Shown: in pieces, positions 1 through 6,453 of the stretch
Numbering within the stretch: the first letter of the stretch is position 1
Layout: each line of letters begins with the position of its first letter
Source of the DNA: Candidatus Mediterraneibacter intestinipullorum
GTDB taxonomy: Bacteria; Bacillota; Clostridia; Lachnospirales; Lachnospiraceae
Length of the DNA stretch: 34,262 nt
Reading direction: 5' to 3'
NCBI GenBank assembly: GCA_019118665.1
Contig: DWYM01000065.1
Span: 1-34,262 of the forward strand
Notes under the pieces: model-generated
Databases searched by the model: none
Seen by the model: only the letters and a program-made list of their open reading frames with translations
Told to the model about the DNA's origin: nothing
Program-made: the position numbers and the translations under genes

Positions 1-2
1 TG

Positions 3-851
3 AAACTCCGCATCAAATATATGTATGAGTCGGGAGGGGGTACTGCCACTATGGAAAAGGTGCTGACATCAGGTACATTTTCCGATATGCTCTCACAGGC
101 GGAATACTCCCGAAAGGTGCATGAATATGACCGCACCCAGCTCCAGGCTTATGCAGATACAGTGACGCAGATAGAAGAACTCCAGACCAAGCTGGAAACG
201 GAGATGGAGAATCTAAAAGCAACTGAGGCTGAGTATGAGGCACAGCAGGCGGCGCTGACAGAGACGATCACTTCCAAACGAGATGAAATCTCAAATCTTG
301 ATGAAATGATCCAGGAAGCGGCGAGAAAAGCAGAGGAGGAGCGCAAGGCAGCGGAGGCCGCGGCAGACAATAATAACACCGGGAATAACAGTGGAACAAT
401 GGCCGGTGGGGCAGGAAATACTCCCACAGGCGGTACGTCCGGAAGTACATCCGTAAATGCGGCAACAAGCGGAACGGCAGGAGGATCAGGCGGCGGAAGC
501 CCCAGCTATACAGAGCCCTCCTATGATGTGGTGACAGGAAATGCCATTGTTGACCGTGCGTACAGCTGGGTGGGAAAGGCGGAGTACAGCATGGGCGCCT
601 GCAGTCCGGGGCTGTTTGACTGTTCGGGATTTGTGGCGTATTGTCTGACAGGGCGGTATCAAAGGCTGGGAAATACATATACGTTCCTGGGATGGCCCCA
701 GGTGAGCAGCCCGCAGCCCGGCGATGTGTGCGTGAATGCAGGACACTGTGGCATTTACATAGGAAACGGACAGATGATCCACTCGGCAGATTATGGCATC
801 GGCGTGATCATTGGTCCGGTGCAGAGCGGTATGATCTACGTCCGCTATTAA
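3..851 (+). CDS. Secreted NlpC/P60 peptidoglycan hydrolase (PcsB/CwlO-like), C-terminal part
   Basis: Cell-wall endopeptidase that would cut peptide crosslinks of peptidoglycan outside the cell. The reading frame is open to the left edge, so the signal peptide and first part of the coiled coil lie outside the window. Visible order, counting from the Met at 21: coiled coil rich in E/K/Q/A (about 25-115), low-complexity linker rich in G/S/T/N (116-165), then an NlpC/P60 domain (about 170-276). The catalytic Cys is C201 in FDCSGF, and H242 (GHCGIYIG) and H254 (MIHS) are the likely His partners. The N-terminal sequence with RIKYMYESG and FSDMLSQAEYS is typical of the PcsB/CwlO coiled coil. A hairpin followed by T-rich sequence lies just downstream. 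The family call is firm; the substrate bond is inferred. Confidence 0.9.
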   Translation, partial: KLRIKYMYESGGGTATMEKVLTSGTFSDMLSQAEYSRKVHEYDRTQLQAYADTVTQIEELQTKLETEMENLKATEAEYEAQQAALTETITSKRDEISNLDEMIQEAARKAEEERKAAEAAADNNNTGNNSGTMAGGAGNTPTGGTSGSTSVNAATSGTAGGSGGGSPSYTEPSYDVVTGNAIVDRAYSWVGKAEYSMGACSPGLFDCSGFVAYCLTGRYQRLGNTYTFLGWPQVSSPQPGDVCVNAGHCGIYIGNGQMIHSADYGIGVIIGPVQSGMIYVRY

Positions 852-884
852 AAATTTGAATAAGACTATTGGAGAAAAAAACAG

Positions 885-920
885 AGGACCCTGTGGCTGT
901 TGTGCTGCGGGGTCTTTTCT
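885..920 (+). terminator. Intrinsic terminator after the NlpC/P60 gene
   Basis: GACCC at 887-891 pairs with GGGTC at 910-914, extended outward by A/G-T pairs, and is followed by TTTTCTT. It lies 35 nt after the stop codon of the hydrolase and ahead of the next promoter, whose -35 box overlaps its T tract. Confidence 0.6.
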
Positions 921-949
921 TGTCAGATGGGGTGTGCCTGTGTTAAAAT
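920..949 (+). promoter_or_regulatory. Sigma-A-type promoter for the GNAT-bcp pair
   Basis: TTGTCA at 920-925, an 18-bp spacer, and TAAAAT at 944-949 preceded by TG one base upstream (extended -10). It lies directly after the terminator and about 60 bp ahead of the acetyltransferase start. Confidence 0.5.
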
Positions 950-1011
950 GGATGGGAAATCTGTATGAGACAGCAGCCGGCAGAAAACGGCAGAGAGGAA
1001 GAGGATATGAG

Positions 1012-1479
1012 ATGGTCATCCGGGAATATGAGAGTGGGGACTTGAGATTTCTCGCTGAGCTTTTCTGCGAGACAGTCCATGCAGTAAATGCCAGAGATTA
1101 TACAGAAGAACAACTGGATGCGTGGGCGGACGGAACCGTGGATCTGGAAAAATGGGATCTTTCTTTTCGTCAGCACCACACTTTTGTGGCTGTCATGAAT
1201 GGACAGATCGCCGGATTCGGGGATATGGATGATACCGGTTATCTGGACAGGCTGTATGTGCATAAGGATTTTCAGCGCAGGGGGATCGCTACGGCGCTCT
1301 GCGATAAAATGGAAGAGGCAGCCAGAACGCTGCGGTTCACAACACACGCGTCAATTACGGCAAAGCCCTTTTTTGAAGGGCGAGGCTATCAGGCGGTAAA
1401 GGAACAACAGGTAGAGCGAAAGGGCGTCCTGCTGACAAATTATGTGATGACAAAAGAGAAGGAGGAAGAATCATGTTAG
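1012..1479 (+). CDS. GNAT family N-acetyltransferase
   Basis: Predicted 155-aa acetyl-CoA-dependent N-acetyltransferase; substrate unknown. The GNAT core is clear: an N-terminal IREYESGDLRFLAELF segment, a central strand LDRLYVHKDFQRRGIATAL that carries the pyrophosphate-binding loop (Q/R-x-x-G-x-G/A, here QRRGIAT), and a C-terminal ITAKPFFEGRGYQ segment typical of the last strands. The reading frame extends upstream, but the Met at 1012 follows AGAGGAAGAGG at the usual distance and starts exactly at the beginning of the conserved fold. The end overlaps the bcp start by 7 nt, so the two genes are translationally coupled. This architecture resembles YafP/ElaA-like small acetyltransferases; no finer assignment is possible. 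Confidence 0.85.
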   Translation: MVIREYESGDLRFLAELFCETVHAVNARDYTEEQLDAWADGTVDLEKWDLSFRQHHTFVAVMNGQIAGFGDMDDTGYLDRLYVHKDFQRRGIATALCDKMEEAARTLRFTTHASITAKPFFEGRGYQAVKEQQVERKGVLLTNYVMTKEKEEESC

Positions 1480-1925
1480 AAATCGGAACAAAGGCTCCGG
1501 CATTTGAACTGCCGGATCAGGATGGAAAGATACATACACTGGAAGAATACAGAGGGAAAAAAGTGATCCTGTATTTTTATCCGAAGGACAATACCCCCGG
1601 ATGTACAAAACAGGCGTGCGGGTTCGGGGAGCTGTATCCCCAGTTTCAGGAAAAGGGCGCTGTCGTGATCGGCGTGAGCAAGGACAGTGTGGCATCCCAC
1701 AAGAAGTTTGAGGAGAAGTACGGTCTTCCGTTTACCCTGCTTGCGGATCCGGAACTGACCTGCATCCAGGCTTACGATGTATGGAAAGAGAAGAACATGT
1801 ACGGCAGGAAGACTATGGGAGTGGTGCGGACGACCTATCTGATCGACGAAGAAGGCGTCATCGTCAAAGCGTTCGGCAAGGTAAAAGCAGCGGATAATCC
1901 GGCCCAGATGCTTGGTGAATTGTAA
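1473..1925 (+). CDS. bcp: Thioredoxin-dependent thiol peroxidase (Bcp/PrxQ peroxiredoxin)
   Basis: Cytoplasmic peroxiredoxin that reduces hydrogen peroxide and organic hydroperoxides with electrons from thioredoxin. The 150-aa length is normal for the Bcp/PrxQ class. Peroxidatic Cys44 lies in TPGCTKQACGF and Cys49, five residues on, is the likely resolving Cys, the spacing of the atypical two-Cys PrxQ enzymes. Other family signatures are APAFELPDQDG at 8-18, YFYPKDNTPGC at 34-44 and the C-terminal RTTYLIDEEG. The start overlaps the preceding acetyltransferase stop and has AAGGAGGAAG upstream. In an anaerobe it fits an oxidative-stress defence role. Confidence 0.93.
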   Translation: MLEIGTKAPAFELPDQDGKIHTLEEYRGKKVILYFYPKDNTPGCTKQACGFGELYPQFQEKGAVVIGVSKDSVASHKKFEEKYGLPFTLLADPELTCIQAYDVWKEKNMYGRKTMGVVRTTYLIDEEGVIVKAFGKVKAADNPAQMLGEL

Positions 1926-1981
1926 TCTGTGGACAGGGCAGAGATGAGACAGCAGAAAAGGGAAAAAGGAATGGTGGAAAA

Positions 1982-2695
1982 ATGACAGAGATCAGGTCCT
2001 GGATGAAGAGTTACGCAGAGAAGGCAGAAGAAACCTTTGCAGGGCGCATCCGATTTATCGGGCTTCAGGGAAGCTATGGAAGAGAAGAGGCGTCCGAAAA
2101 CAGTGATATAGACGTGGTGCTCATACTGGACCGCCTTGACGCTGAAGATCTGAAAAAATACAGCGATATGCTGGACACACTGCCGCAGAGAGAGCTGGTC
2201 TGCGGGGTTGTGTCAGGCTGGGGCGAGATTGAGAACTGGGAGGCTTCTGACCTGTTTCAGTTCTGCCATGACACAATACCAGTGGTCGGAAGCCTGGATC
2301 GTCTTATGGAAAAGATACATCGGGAGGATGTGCAGAGGGCTGTGAAGATCGGCGCCTGCAATATTTACCACATGTGTGTGCATAACATGGTCCACGAGAA
2401 AGATGCAGCGATACTTAGAGAACTGTATAAGTCTGCCAGATTTACCGTGCAGGCAGTCCTTTATCTCCAGAAGGGAAGGTATGAGAAGCAGCGCAGCCGG
2501 ATGATACCTCTGCTTCGCCCGCAGGAGCGCAAGATCATGGAAAATGAAGCAAAGATCCGTCAGATCCTGGATGAGAGGAGCTGTCCTGACGAAGAGTTTG
2601 CAGGGCTGTCTGATGAACTGCTCGCATGGGCGTCAGAATGGATACAGAGCAGGAGGTTTTCCATGTGTCCGGAGAAAGGGGAGGAACTGTTATGA
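1982..2695 (+). CDS. Nucleotidyltransferase-domain protein
   Basis: A 237-aa protein with an N-terminal polymerase-beta-type nucleotidyltransferase core. The motif is GSYGREEASENSDIDVVLI: G30-S31 followed by D42 and D44, the metal-binding pair. The remaining two thirds are helical (about 110-230), as in aminoglycoside adenylyltransferase-like and HEPN-linked proteins. Such enzymes move a nucleotide onto a small molecule or protein, but the substrate cannot be read from sequence and no antibiotic resistance should be assumed. The stop overlaps the start of the following DUF1648 gene by 4 nt (ATGA), so the two are probably co-translated. Confidence 0.75.
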   Translation: MTEIRSWMKSYAEKAEETFAGRIRFIGLQGSYGREEASENSDIDVVLILDRLDAEDLKKYSDMLDTLPQRELVCGVVSGWGEIENWEASDLFQFCHDTIPVVGSLDRLMEKIHREDVQRAVKIGACNIYHMCVHNMVHEKDAAILRELYKSARFTVQAVLYLQKGRYEKQRSRMIPLLRPQERKIMENEAKIRQILDERSCPDEEFAGLSDELLAWASEWIQSRRFSMCPEKGEELL

Positions 2696-3165
2696 AGATG
2701 AGGAGGAGTCGTACCATTCCAGACCGGATTCTGGAAGTGATCAGCCTGCTGGTTATGATCGGCACTACCTTTTATCTTATCGTGGGCTGGAATTCTTTTC
2801 CGGACCGTATTCCCGCGCATTATAATGCAGCAGGGGAGATTGACAGGTGGGGAGGGAAAGGAGAGCTTATTTTCCTTCTTGTGATGATGTGGATACTCTA
2901 TATCGGGATCACGCTGATACAGCGGTTTCCTCAAATATGGAATACAGGCGTACAGGTGACACAGGAGAACAGGGAGCGTGTATACCGCATTTTGATGTAC
3001 ATGTTGGAGACATTGAAGCTGCTGATGGTGGCAGGACTTTCTTTCCTGACTGTGTACGGAATGACAGGGAAAAACCTGCCTGTATGGTTTCTGTTTGTAT
3101 TTATGGGAGCTCTGTTTGCGGACCTTATCTTTTGGATGGTGCGCCTTGTGCGGTTTTGCTCTTGA
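2692..3165 (+). CDS. DUF1648-domain membrane protein (probably cut short by a frameshift)
   Basis: A 157-aa integral membrane protein. The hallmark of DUF1648 is present: FPDRIPAHYNAAGEIDRWG at about 37-55, between the first and second membrane segments. Four hydrophobic helices are visible: about 13-33, 59-78, 105-121 and 128-150. DUF1648 is found in SdpI-type immunity and related membrane proteins; the function here is unknown. The Met at 2692 is chosen over one 66 nt upstream because it follows GGGGAGGAAC and overlaps the preceding stop (ATGA). The frame ends abruptly after VRLVRFCS, directly at a TTTT run, while clearly coding-like sequence continues in the next frame (see the following feature). 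Confidence 0.75.
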   Translation: MKMRRSRTIPDRILEVISLLVMIGTTFYLIVGWNSFPDRIPAHYNAAGEIDRWGGKGELIFLLVMMWILYIGITLIQRFPQIWNTGVQVTQENRERVYRILMYMLETLKLLMVAGLSFLTVYGMTGKNLPVWFLFVFMGALFADLIFWMVRLVRFCS

Positions 3166-3343
3166 GGCTGTGGAAGAGGCGCATCCCTCTGAGGAGATGT
3201 TGGCGCTCCCTGAGATGAAGGATGAAATGCGGCGCCCTATGATGCTGCTGGTGAAAGCCCGGAAGCCGGAGGACTTTTCACGGAGTGCCGGAGATATTGC
3301 TGCCGGGGAAAGGTACTGTAAAGAAGATCAGAAAGGAAAATGA
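3158..3343 (+). other. Coding-like tail in the +1 frame, possible displaced C-terminus of the DUF1648 protein
   Basis: From about 3158 to the TGA at 3341-3343 a frame without its own ribosome site reads ALEAVEEAHPSEEMLALPEM and then on to KEDQKGK. Codon choice (GAG, CTG, GCG, CGG, ATG) matches the real genes around it. It lies one base out of register with the DUF1648 gene. Removing one T from the TTTT at 3154-3157 would join the two into a protein of about 216 aa with a charged cytoplasmic tail. A separate small gene starting at an internal Met (for example 3199) is possible but has no convincing ribosome site. Confidence 0.4.
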
Positions 3344-3347
3344 AGCT

Positions 3348-3740
3348 ATGGTTGAGGAAAAGGATTATTATATGCGGGTCGTCCATGAACTGGTTCGCAC
3401 GCTTATCAGACTGGTGTTCCGCAAAGAAATCGATAAGGATGAGGAGAAAACGGTCCCGCTGGAAGTGCTGGAGCAGTACAAAAAGCTGACCGCTATGATC
3501 GACGACGGCCAGATCAACGAGGCTGAGAATCTCCTGCTGGATGGAATGGAAGTGGACAGCAGGGCTTATTTTGAACTCACGCTTTTATTTTACGAAAAGC
3601 TTAATGCAAAGACAGATGAATTTCTTGAGGAGCACGATTATTCCAGGGAGGAAGTCCTGGACGGCATAAAGTATGTGGTGGATTTCTATGGGTATGGCAG
3701 TCTGATGGACGCGTTTGTAGATGAGAATGCACTGAAATAA
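3348..3740 (+). CDS. Conserved hypothetical protein (DUF6483-like)
   Basis: A 130-aa soluble acidic protein, mostly helical by composition, with no membrane segment and no catalytic motif that I recognise. It begins MVEEKDYYMRVVHELVRTLI and contains the helical repeat-like stretch AMIDDGQINEAENLLLDGM, which resembles a tetratricopeptide-type helix pair. The sequence resembles the DUF6483 group of Firmicutes proteins, but this assignment is from memory and tentative. The Met at 3348 is preferred to an earlier Met at 3285 because AGAAAGGA lies 12 nt upstream and the earlier region overlaps the preceding frame. The gene closes a small cluster: a sigma-A-type promoter for the next unit begins 8 nt after its stop. 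Confidence 0.7.
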   Translation: MVEEKDYYMRVVHELVRTLIRLVFRKEIDKDEEKTVPLEVLEQYKKLTAMIDDGQINEAENLLLDGMEVDSRAYFELTLLFYEKLNAKTDEFLEEHDYSREEVLDGIKYVVDFYGYGSLMDAFVDENALK

Positions 3741-3747
3741 AAAATGC

Positions 3748-3776
3748 TTTACATTTCAACGGCAGACTGTTATATT
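3748..3776 (+). promoter_or_regulatory. Sigma-A-type promoter of the RNHCP leader
   Basis: TTTACA at 3748-3753, exactly 17 bp, then TATATT at 3771-3776. Transcription would start near 3783, only about 14 nt before a strong ribosome site and 27 nt before the leader-peptide ATG. Confidence 0.65.
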
Positions 3777-3809
3777 GACCGTAGTTTAGTGAGAATGGGA
3801 GGTGGCTTG

Positions 3810-3830
3810 ATGTCGGCTATTCGCAGATAA
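3810..3830 (+). CDS. Putative six-residue leader peptide (MSAIRR)
   Basis: ATG at 3810 with GGGAGGTGG at 3797-3805, one of the strongest ribosome sites in the window, drives only five further codons before TAA. A TTG directly in front could also initiate. Its GCT-ATT-CGC-AGA codons are the strand that pairs with 3888-3899, so a ribosome pausing here would open that helix. It ends in two Arg codons. The role as a sensor peptide is an inference from position. Confidence 0.45.
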   Translation: MSAIRR

Positions 3831-3924
3831 CAGGACAATAAGAACGAGTATCATCTGAAAAATGATGAGTTTTTTGTTGTACGCTTTTTTGCGGATAGTG
3901 ACAGGGGCTGCCTTGCGGGAGAAG

Positions 3925-3947
3925 GCAGTCTGTTTAGGCTGCTTTTT
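3925..3947 (+). terminator. Intrinsic terminator 1 of the RNHCP leader
   Basis: GCAGTCT (3925-3931), loop GTTT, AGGCTGC (3936-3942), seven pairs including one G-U, then TTTTT. The upstream hairpin 3908-3928 shares four bases with its 5' arm, so both cannot form together. Confidence 0.55.
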
Positions 3948-4014
3948 GATATACAGGGAAAGTCTCTTTGATTCGTGGGCATGACTGCGTCCGGAGAAAC
4001 AGAGCGCACAGCAG

Positions 4015-4047
4015 GATAACTCATCATTATGGGAGTTATCTTTTTTT
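4015..4047 (+). terminator. Intrinsic terminator 2 of the RNHCP leader
   Basis: GATAACTC (4015-4022) and GAGTTATC (4033-4040) pair perfectly around a 10-nt loop and are followed by TTTTTTT. It is the strongest terminator in the window, yet sits 115 nt before the gene it precedes, as expected of an attenuator rather than of a gene end. Confidence 0.75.
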
Positions 4048-4161
4048 ATTGGCTCGTCGGGTTGTCCTGGCATAGATTACAGAGAGCCGATAGTCTGGTC
4101 ACATTTGCAGGAATATCGGTTCACGCAGCAAAGAAATGACTATGTAAGGAGAAGAAAAACA

Positions 4162-4590
4162 ATGAATCGGGAGAACAAGAGACGAAAATACGAAAAAGGA
4201 TATTATAAAACTCATCCATGCACAGACAGTTTCACATGTAAAGTATGCGGCAGGCCGGTAGTATCTGCCGGCGCGGGAAGCAGCCACAGGAACCATTGTC
4301 CGAACTGCCTTTCCAGCCTTCATGTGGATATCGAGCCCGGAGACCGGGAGTCTGACTGCGGTGAGATCATGGAGCCGGTAGCCGTGTGGGTGAGGAAAAA
4401 CGGAGAGTGGGCCATCATCCACAGATGCCGCAGATGCGGGATGCTGAGCTCTAATCGTGTGGCGGCGGATAACAATCCGATGAAACTGATGTCCATTGCT
4501 ATGAAGCCGGTGTGCCTGCCGCCGTTCCCGCTGGAGAGGATCGAGGAGATGACACAGCTTATGGCAGGAGATGGAAGCCTGAAATTCTAA
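4162..4590 (+). CDS. RNHCP-domain zinc-ribbon protein
   Basis: A 142-aa protein with the name-giving RNHCP motif at residues 43-47 (SSHRNHCPNCL). Three CxxC pairs are visible: C26/C29 (CKVCG), C46/C49 (CPNC) and C89/C92 (CRRCG), suggesting one or more structural zinc sites. The N-terminus is very basic (NRENKRRKYEKGYYK), which could contact RNA, but that is inference. The biochemical role of the RNHCP family is not established to my knowledge. ATG 4162 is chosen for AAGGAGAAG upstream, although the frame stays open for 57 nt before it. The gene stands alone behind the attenuator-like leader and is followed by a long hairpin, so it looks like a monocistronic, conditionally expressed unit. Confidence 0.8.
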   Translation: MNRENKRRKYEKGYYKTHPCTDSFTCKVCGRPVVSAGAGSSHRNHCPNCLSSLHVDIEPGDRESDCGEIMEPVAVWVRKNGEWAIIHRCRRCGMLSSNRVAADNNPMKLMSIAMKPVCLPPFPLERIEEMTQLMAGDGSLKF

Positions 4591-4607
4591 ACAGTGTGGA
4601 AGGCGCT

Positions 4608-4652
4608 ATTGAGAACCCGATCTGAGGCAGATGCCCGGACCGGGTTCTCAAT
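4608..4652 (+). repeat. Long inverted repeat / hairpin after the RNHCP gene
   Basis: ATTGAGAACCCG (4608-4619) and CGGGTTCTCAAT (4641-4652) are perfect 12-bp arms. The loop carries a second hairpin, ATCTG-AGG-CAGAT (4620-4632). There is no T tract on either side, so it is an unusual terminator at best. It may be a transcript-stabilising hairpin or a trace of a small palindromic element. Confidence 0.55.
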
Positions 4653-4820
4653 GTTAAGATCAGGAAAAATAATTGGCTGTCTTATGGACATGGCGGCAGG
4701 GAAAATGATACACTGAGGGAAACGAGAACAGGCGGAAGAGTATTTCCCAGATGAGGACATCCACCGGAAGTGATCTTTCGCTTTACTTTAGCGGGTGCCG
4801 GGAGAGCAGGAGGAAGAGAA

Positions 4821-5348
4821 ATGGAAAAGGGAATTATTATCTGGCAGTCAAAATATGGATCTACAGAGAAATATGTAGAATGGCTGAAAGAAGAGACTGA
4901 CTTTGACGCAGTCCAGACAGCCAGGGCGAAGATCGATATGGTGAAAGAGTACGACATCATTATCCTGTGCGGCGGGATCTATGCGTCAGGGATAGCAGGA
5001 CTGTCTTTTCTGAGAAAAAACCACAGCCAGCTAAGTAATAAGAGAACTGCCATATTCTGTGTAGGGGCTTCTCCGTTTGATGAGAAGGCGTTTGAAGAGA
5101 TCAGGGAGCATAATCTGAAAGAGAGTCTGAAAGGAATCCCGGTATTTTATGGAAGAGGGGCATGGGATGAGGAAAGAATGACCTTCAAGGACCGTACACT
5201 CTGCCGGATACTGCAAAAGGCAGTGGCAAAAAAGGATCCGGCTGAGTATGAGCCGTGGATGGCTGCGCTTATGTGTGCGGTCGGACAGAAATGCGACTGG
5301 ACGGACAAGGAGTACCTAAATCCGTTATTGGAGTTTGTTCGGGGATAA
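4821..5348 (+). CDS. Flavodoxin-domain protein
   Basis: A 175-aa FMN-binding flavodoxin-fold protein. The phosphate-binding loop is SKYGSTEKYVEWL near residues 9-21, and the following strands read YDIIILCGGIYASGIAG and TAIFCVGASPF, as in flavodoxins and HemG-type protoporphyrinogen oxidases. It should act as a soluble electron carrier or small flavoenzyme; the partner is unknown. The Met at 4821 follows AGGAGGAAGAG and begins just before the first beta strand; an upstream in-frame Met at 4770 would add a Gly/Arg-rich stretch unlike the family. It stands between the RNHCP gene and the YbaK operon with about 230 bp of non-coding sequence before it, in which I see no convincing promoter. Confidence 0.82.
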   Translation: MEKGIIIWQSKYGSTEKYVEWLKEETDFDAVQTARAKIDMVKEYDIIILCGGIYASGIAGLSFLRKNHSQLSNKRTAIFCVGASPFDEKAFEEIREHNLKESLKGIPVFYGRGAWDEERMTFKDRTLCRILQKAVAKKDPAEYEPWMAALMCAVGQKCDWTDKEYLNPLLEFVRG

Positions 5349-5366
5349 TGTAAAGGGATGACTATG

Positions 5367-5396
5367 TAGACACCTGATCTGATACAGTGATACAAT
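5367..5396 (+). promoter_or_regulatory. Promoter of the ybaK operon
   Basis: TAGACA (5367-5372), 18-bp spacer, TACAAT (5391-5396) with TG one base upstream of the -10 (extended -10). It lies 23 bp ahead of the chosen start codon of the deacylase. Confidence 0.5.
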
Positions 5397-5418
5397 ATGA
5401 TCGGAAAGGATGAGGCTT

Positions 5419-5898
5419 ATGGCAAAAAATAATGACAAGACCAATGTTATGCGGATACTGGATCAGAAAAAGATAAATTATATCAGTCACAACTATCTTG
5501 ATACCGGAGCAGTGAGCGGCATGGAGGTCGCGGAGGCGCTGGGGGAAGATCCTGACATGGTGTTTAAGACGCTGGTCACAGTAGGAAAGTCGAAGGCAAA
5601 TTATGTGTTCGTGGTGCCTGTGAATAAAGAGCTGAACTTAAAAAAAGCTGCGCAGAGCGTAGGGGAGAAGAGCGTCGAAATGATCAAGTCAAAAGAACTG
5701 CTTCCTCTGACCGGGTACATTCATGGGGGCTGCTCGCCCATCGGGATGAAGAAGCAGTTTCAGACCGTTATTGATAAGAGCGCGAAGGAGCGGGAGAGGA
5801 TCATTTTCAGCGGAGGAAAGATCGGATACCAGGTGGAGATGGCTCTGAAGGATCTTGAGAAAGTGATCTGCTTCCAATTGGAGGAGGTTGCCGAATGA
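5419..5898 (+). CDS. ybaK: Cys-tRNA(Pro)/Cys-tRNA(Cys) deacylase, YbaK/EbsC family
   Basis: A 159-aa editing enzyme that hydrolyses Cys mischarged on tRNA(Pro), acting in trans to prolyl-tRNA synthetase. Family landmarks: the start NVMRILDQKKINYISHNY, the conserved Lys in MVFKTLVTVG, and the glycine-rich YIHGGCSPIGMKKQ loop near the substrate pocket. Length and order match YbaK. The Met at 5419 is preferred over one at 5410 because AAAGGA lies about 8 nt before it, whereas it abuts the earlier Met. It is the first gene of a three-gene unit with the DUF3877-like and EFR1 genes; the next start overlaps its stop by 4 nt. Confidence 0.9.
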   Translation: MAKNNDKTNVMRILDQKKINYISHNYLDTGAVSGMEVAEALGEDPDMVFKTLVTVGKSKANYVFVVPVNKELNLKKAAQSVGEKSVEMIKSKELLPLTGYIHGGCSPIGMKKQFQTVIDKSAKERERIIFSGGKIGYQVEMALKDLEKVICFQLEEVAE

Positions 5899-6452
5899 AT
5901 TATAGAAAGCTGGAAAAAAATATAATAGATGTGATAAAAGAACAGCAGGCGAAGCTGGGGTATATGAAAGAAAAAGTACGGCTTTACTATCCGTTGAGCT
6001 CGCTGAACCATTTCTTCGGGACAGAGGAAAGTGAGGAAGGAATGAGGAAGGTGCTGGAAGGCTTCTGTGCCTGCGTCAGGGACAGGCTGGGTGATGTGGA
6101 AGTGGCGGAAAAGGATGGGCGTTTCTGCTTCCTGATCCCGGAGACAGGTGCCGAATATGTACACAATCTGACCGGGGAGAATGATTTTATCACAGAACTT
6201 GTCAATATGGTCCGGGAACACGGATGCACGATCGGGCAGATCATTGAATTGTTCCGGTCATATTCAGACAGAGTGTGTTTTAAAGAGACGGACAACGGAG
6301 AGTTTGATTATCTGATCCGGTTTGAGGATGACCTTCAGGATGAGTATGTGTACTGTTTCAAGGATGAGGGATGTTACATGACTTATCACCGGTTCCTGCG
6401 GGAAGATTATGAAGAATTCGGTTTCGAAAGCCAGGATGGAGAGGAAGAGTAA
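5895..6452 (+). CDS. DUF3877-like hypothetical protein
   Basis: A 185-aa acidic soluble protein with no signal peptide, membrane segment or catalytic motif that I recognise. It opens MNYRKLEKNIIDVIKEQQAKL, has a central segment with YYPLSSLNHFFG and a C-terminal region with LIRFEDDLQDEYVYCF. The overall pattern resembles the DUF3877 proteins of Clostridia; this is a tentative family call without a function. The start overlaps the ybaK stop (ATGA) and the EFR1 gene begins 1 nt after its stop, so it is the middle gene of one operon. Confidence 0.7.
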   Translation: MNYRKLEKNIIDVIKEQQAKLGYMKEKVRLYYPLSSLNHFFGTEESEEGMRKVLEGFCACVRDRLGDVEVAEKDGRFCFLIPETGAEYVHNLTGENDFITELVNMVREHGCTIGQIIELFRSYSDRVCFKETDNGEFDYLIRFEDDLQDEYVYCFKDEGCYMTYHRFLREDYEEFGFESQDGEEE

Positions 6453-6453
6453 A

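Larger units (their letters stand above)
3783..4047 (+). promoter_or_regulatory. Transcription-attenuation leader ahead of the RNHCP gene
   Basis: A long untranslated leader with mutually exclusive structures. (1) Leader-peptide codons 3816-3827 can pair with 3888-3899: 12 consecutive pairs, three of them G-U. (2) CTGCCTT (3908-3914) pairs with AAGGCAG (3922-3928) and overlaps the 5' arm of terminator 1 (3925-3947). (3) AATGATGAGTT (3861-3871) is a perfect 11-nt complement of AACTCATCATT (4018-4028), which contains most of the 5' arm of terminator 2 (4015-4047). A further weak hairpin, TATCAT/ATGATG (3849-3867), is followed by T6. This is the usual layout of ribosome-mediated attenuators of translation-stress genes. 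The pairings are read from sequence; the mechanism is inferred. Confidence 0.55.

Noticed and set aside
3163-3165. Selenocysteine reading of the TGA that ends the DUF1648 frame
   Set aside because: The same frame meets further stops shortly after, whereas the coding-like tail lies in the next frame; frameshift explains it better.
3783-4047. T-box or other amino-acid riboswitch for the RNHCP leader
   Set aside because: No T-box sequence or specifier-stem landmarks could be found; a short translated frame and alternative hairpins fit better.
3786-4073. Minus-strand 95-codon frame
   Set aside because: It covers the leader of the RNHCP gene, including both terminators and the promoter-proximal peptide; no ribosome site and unlikely protein composition.
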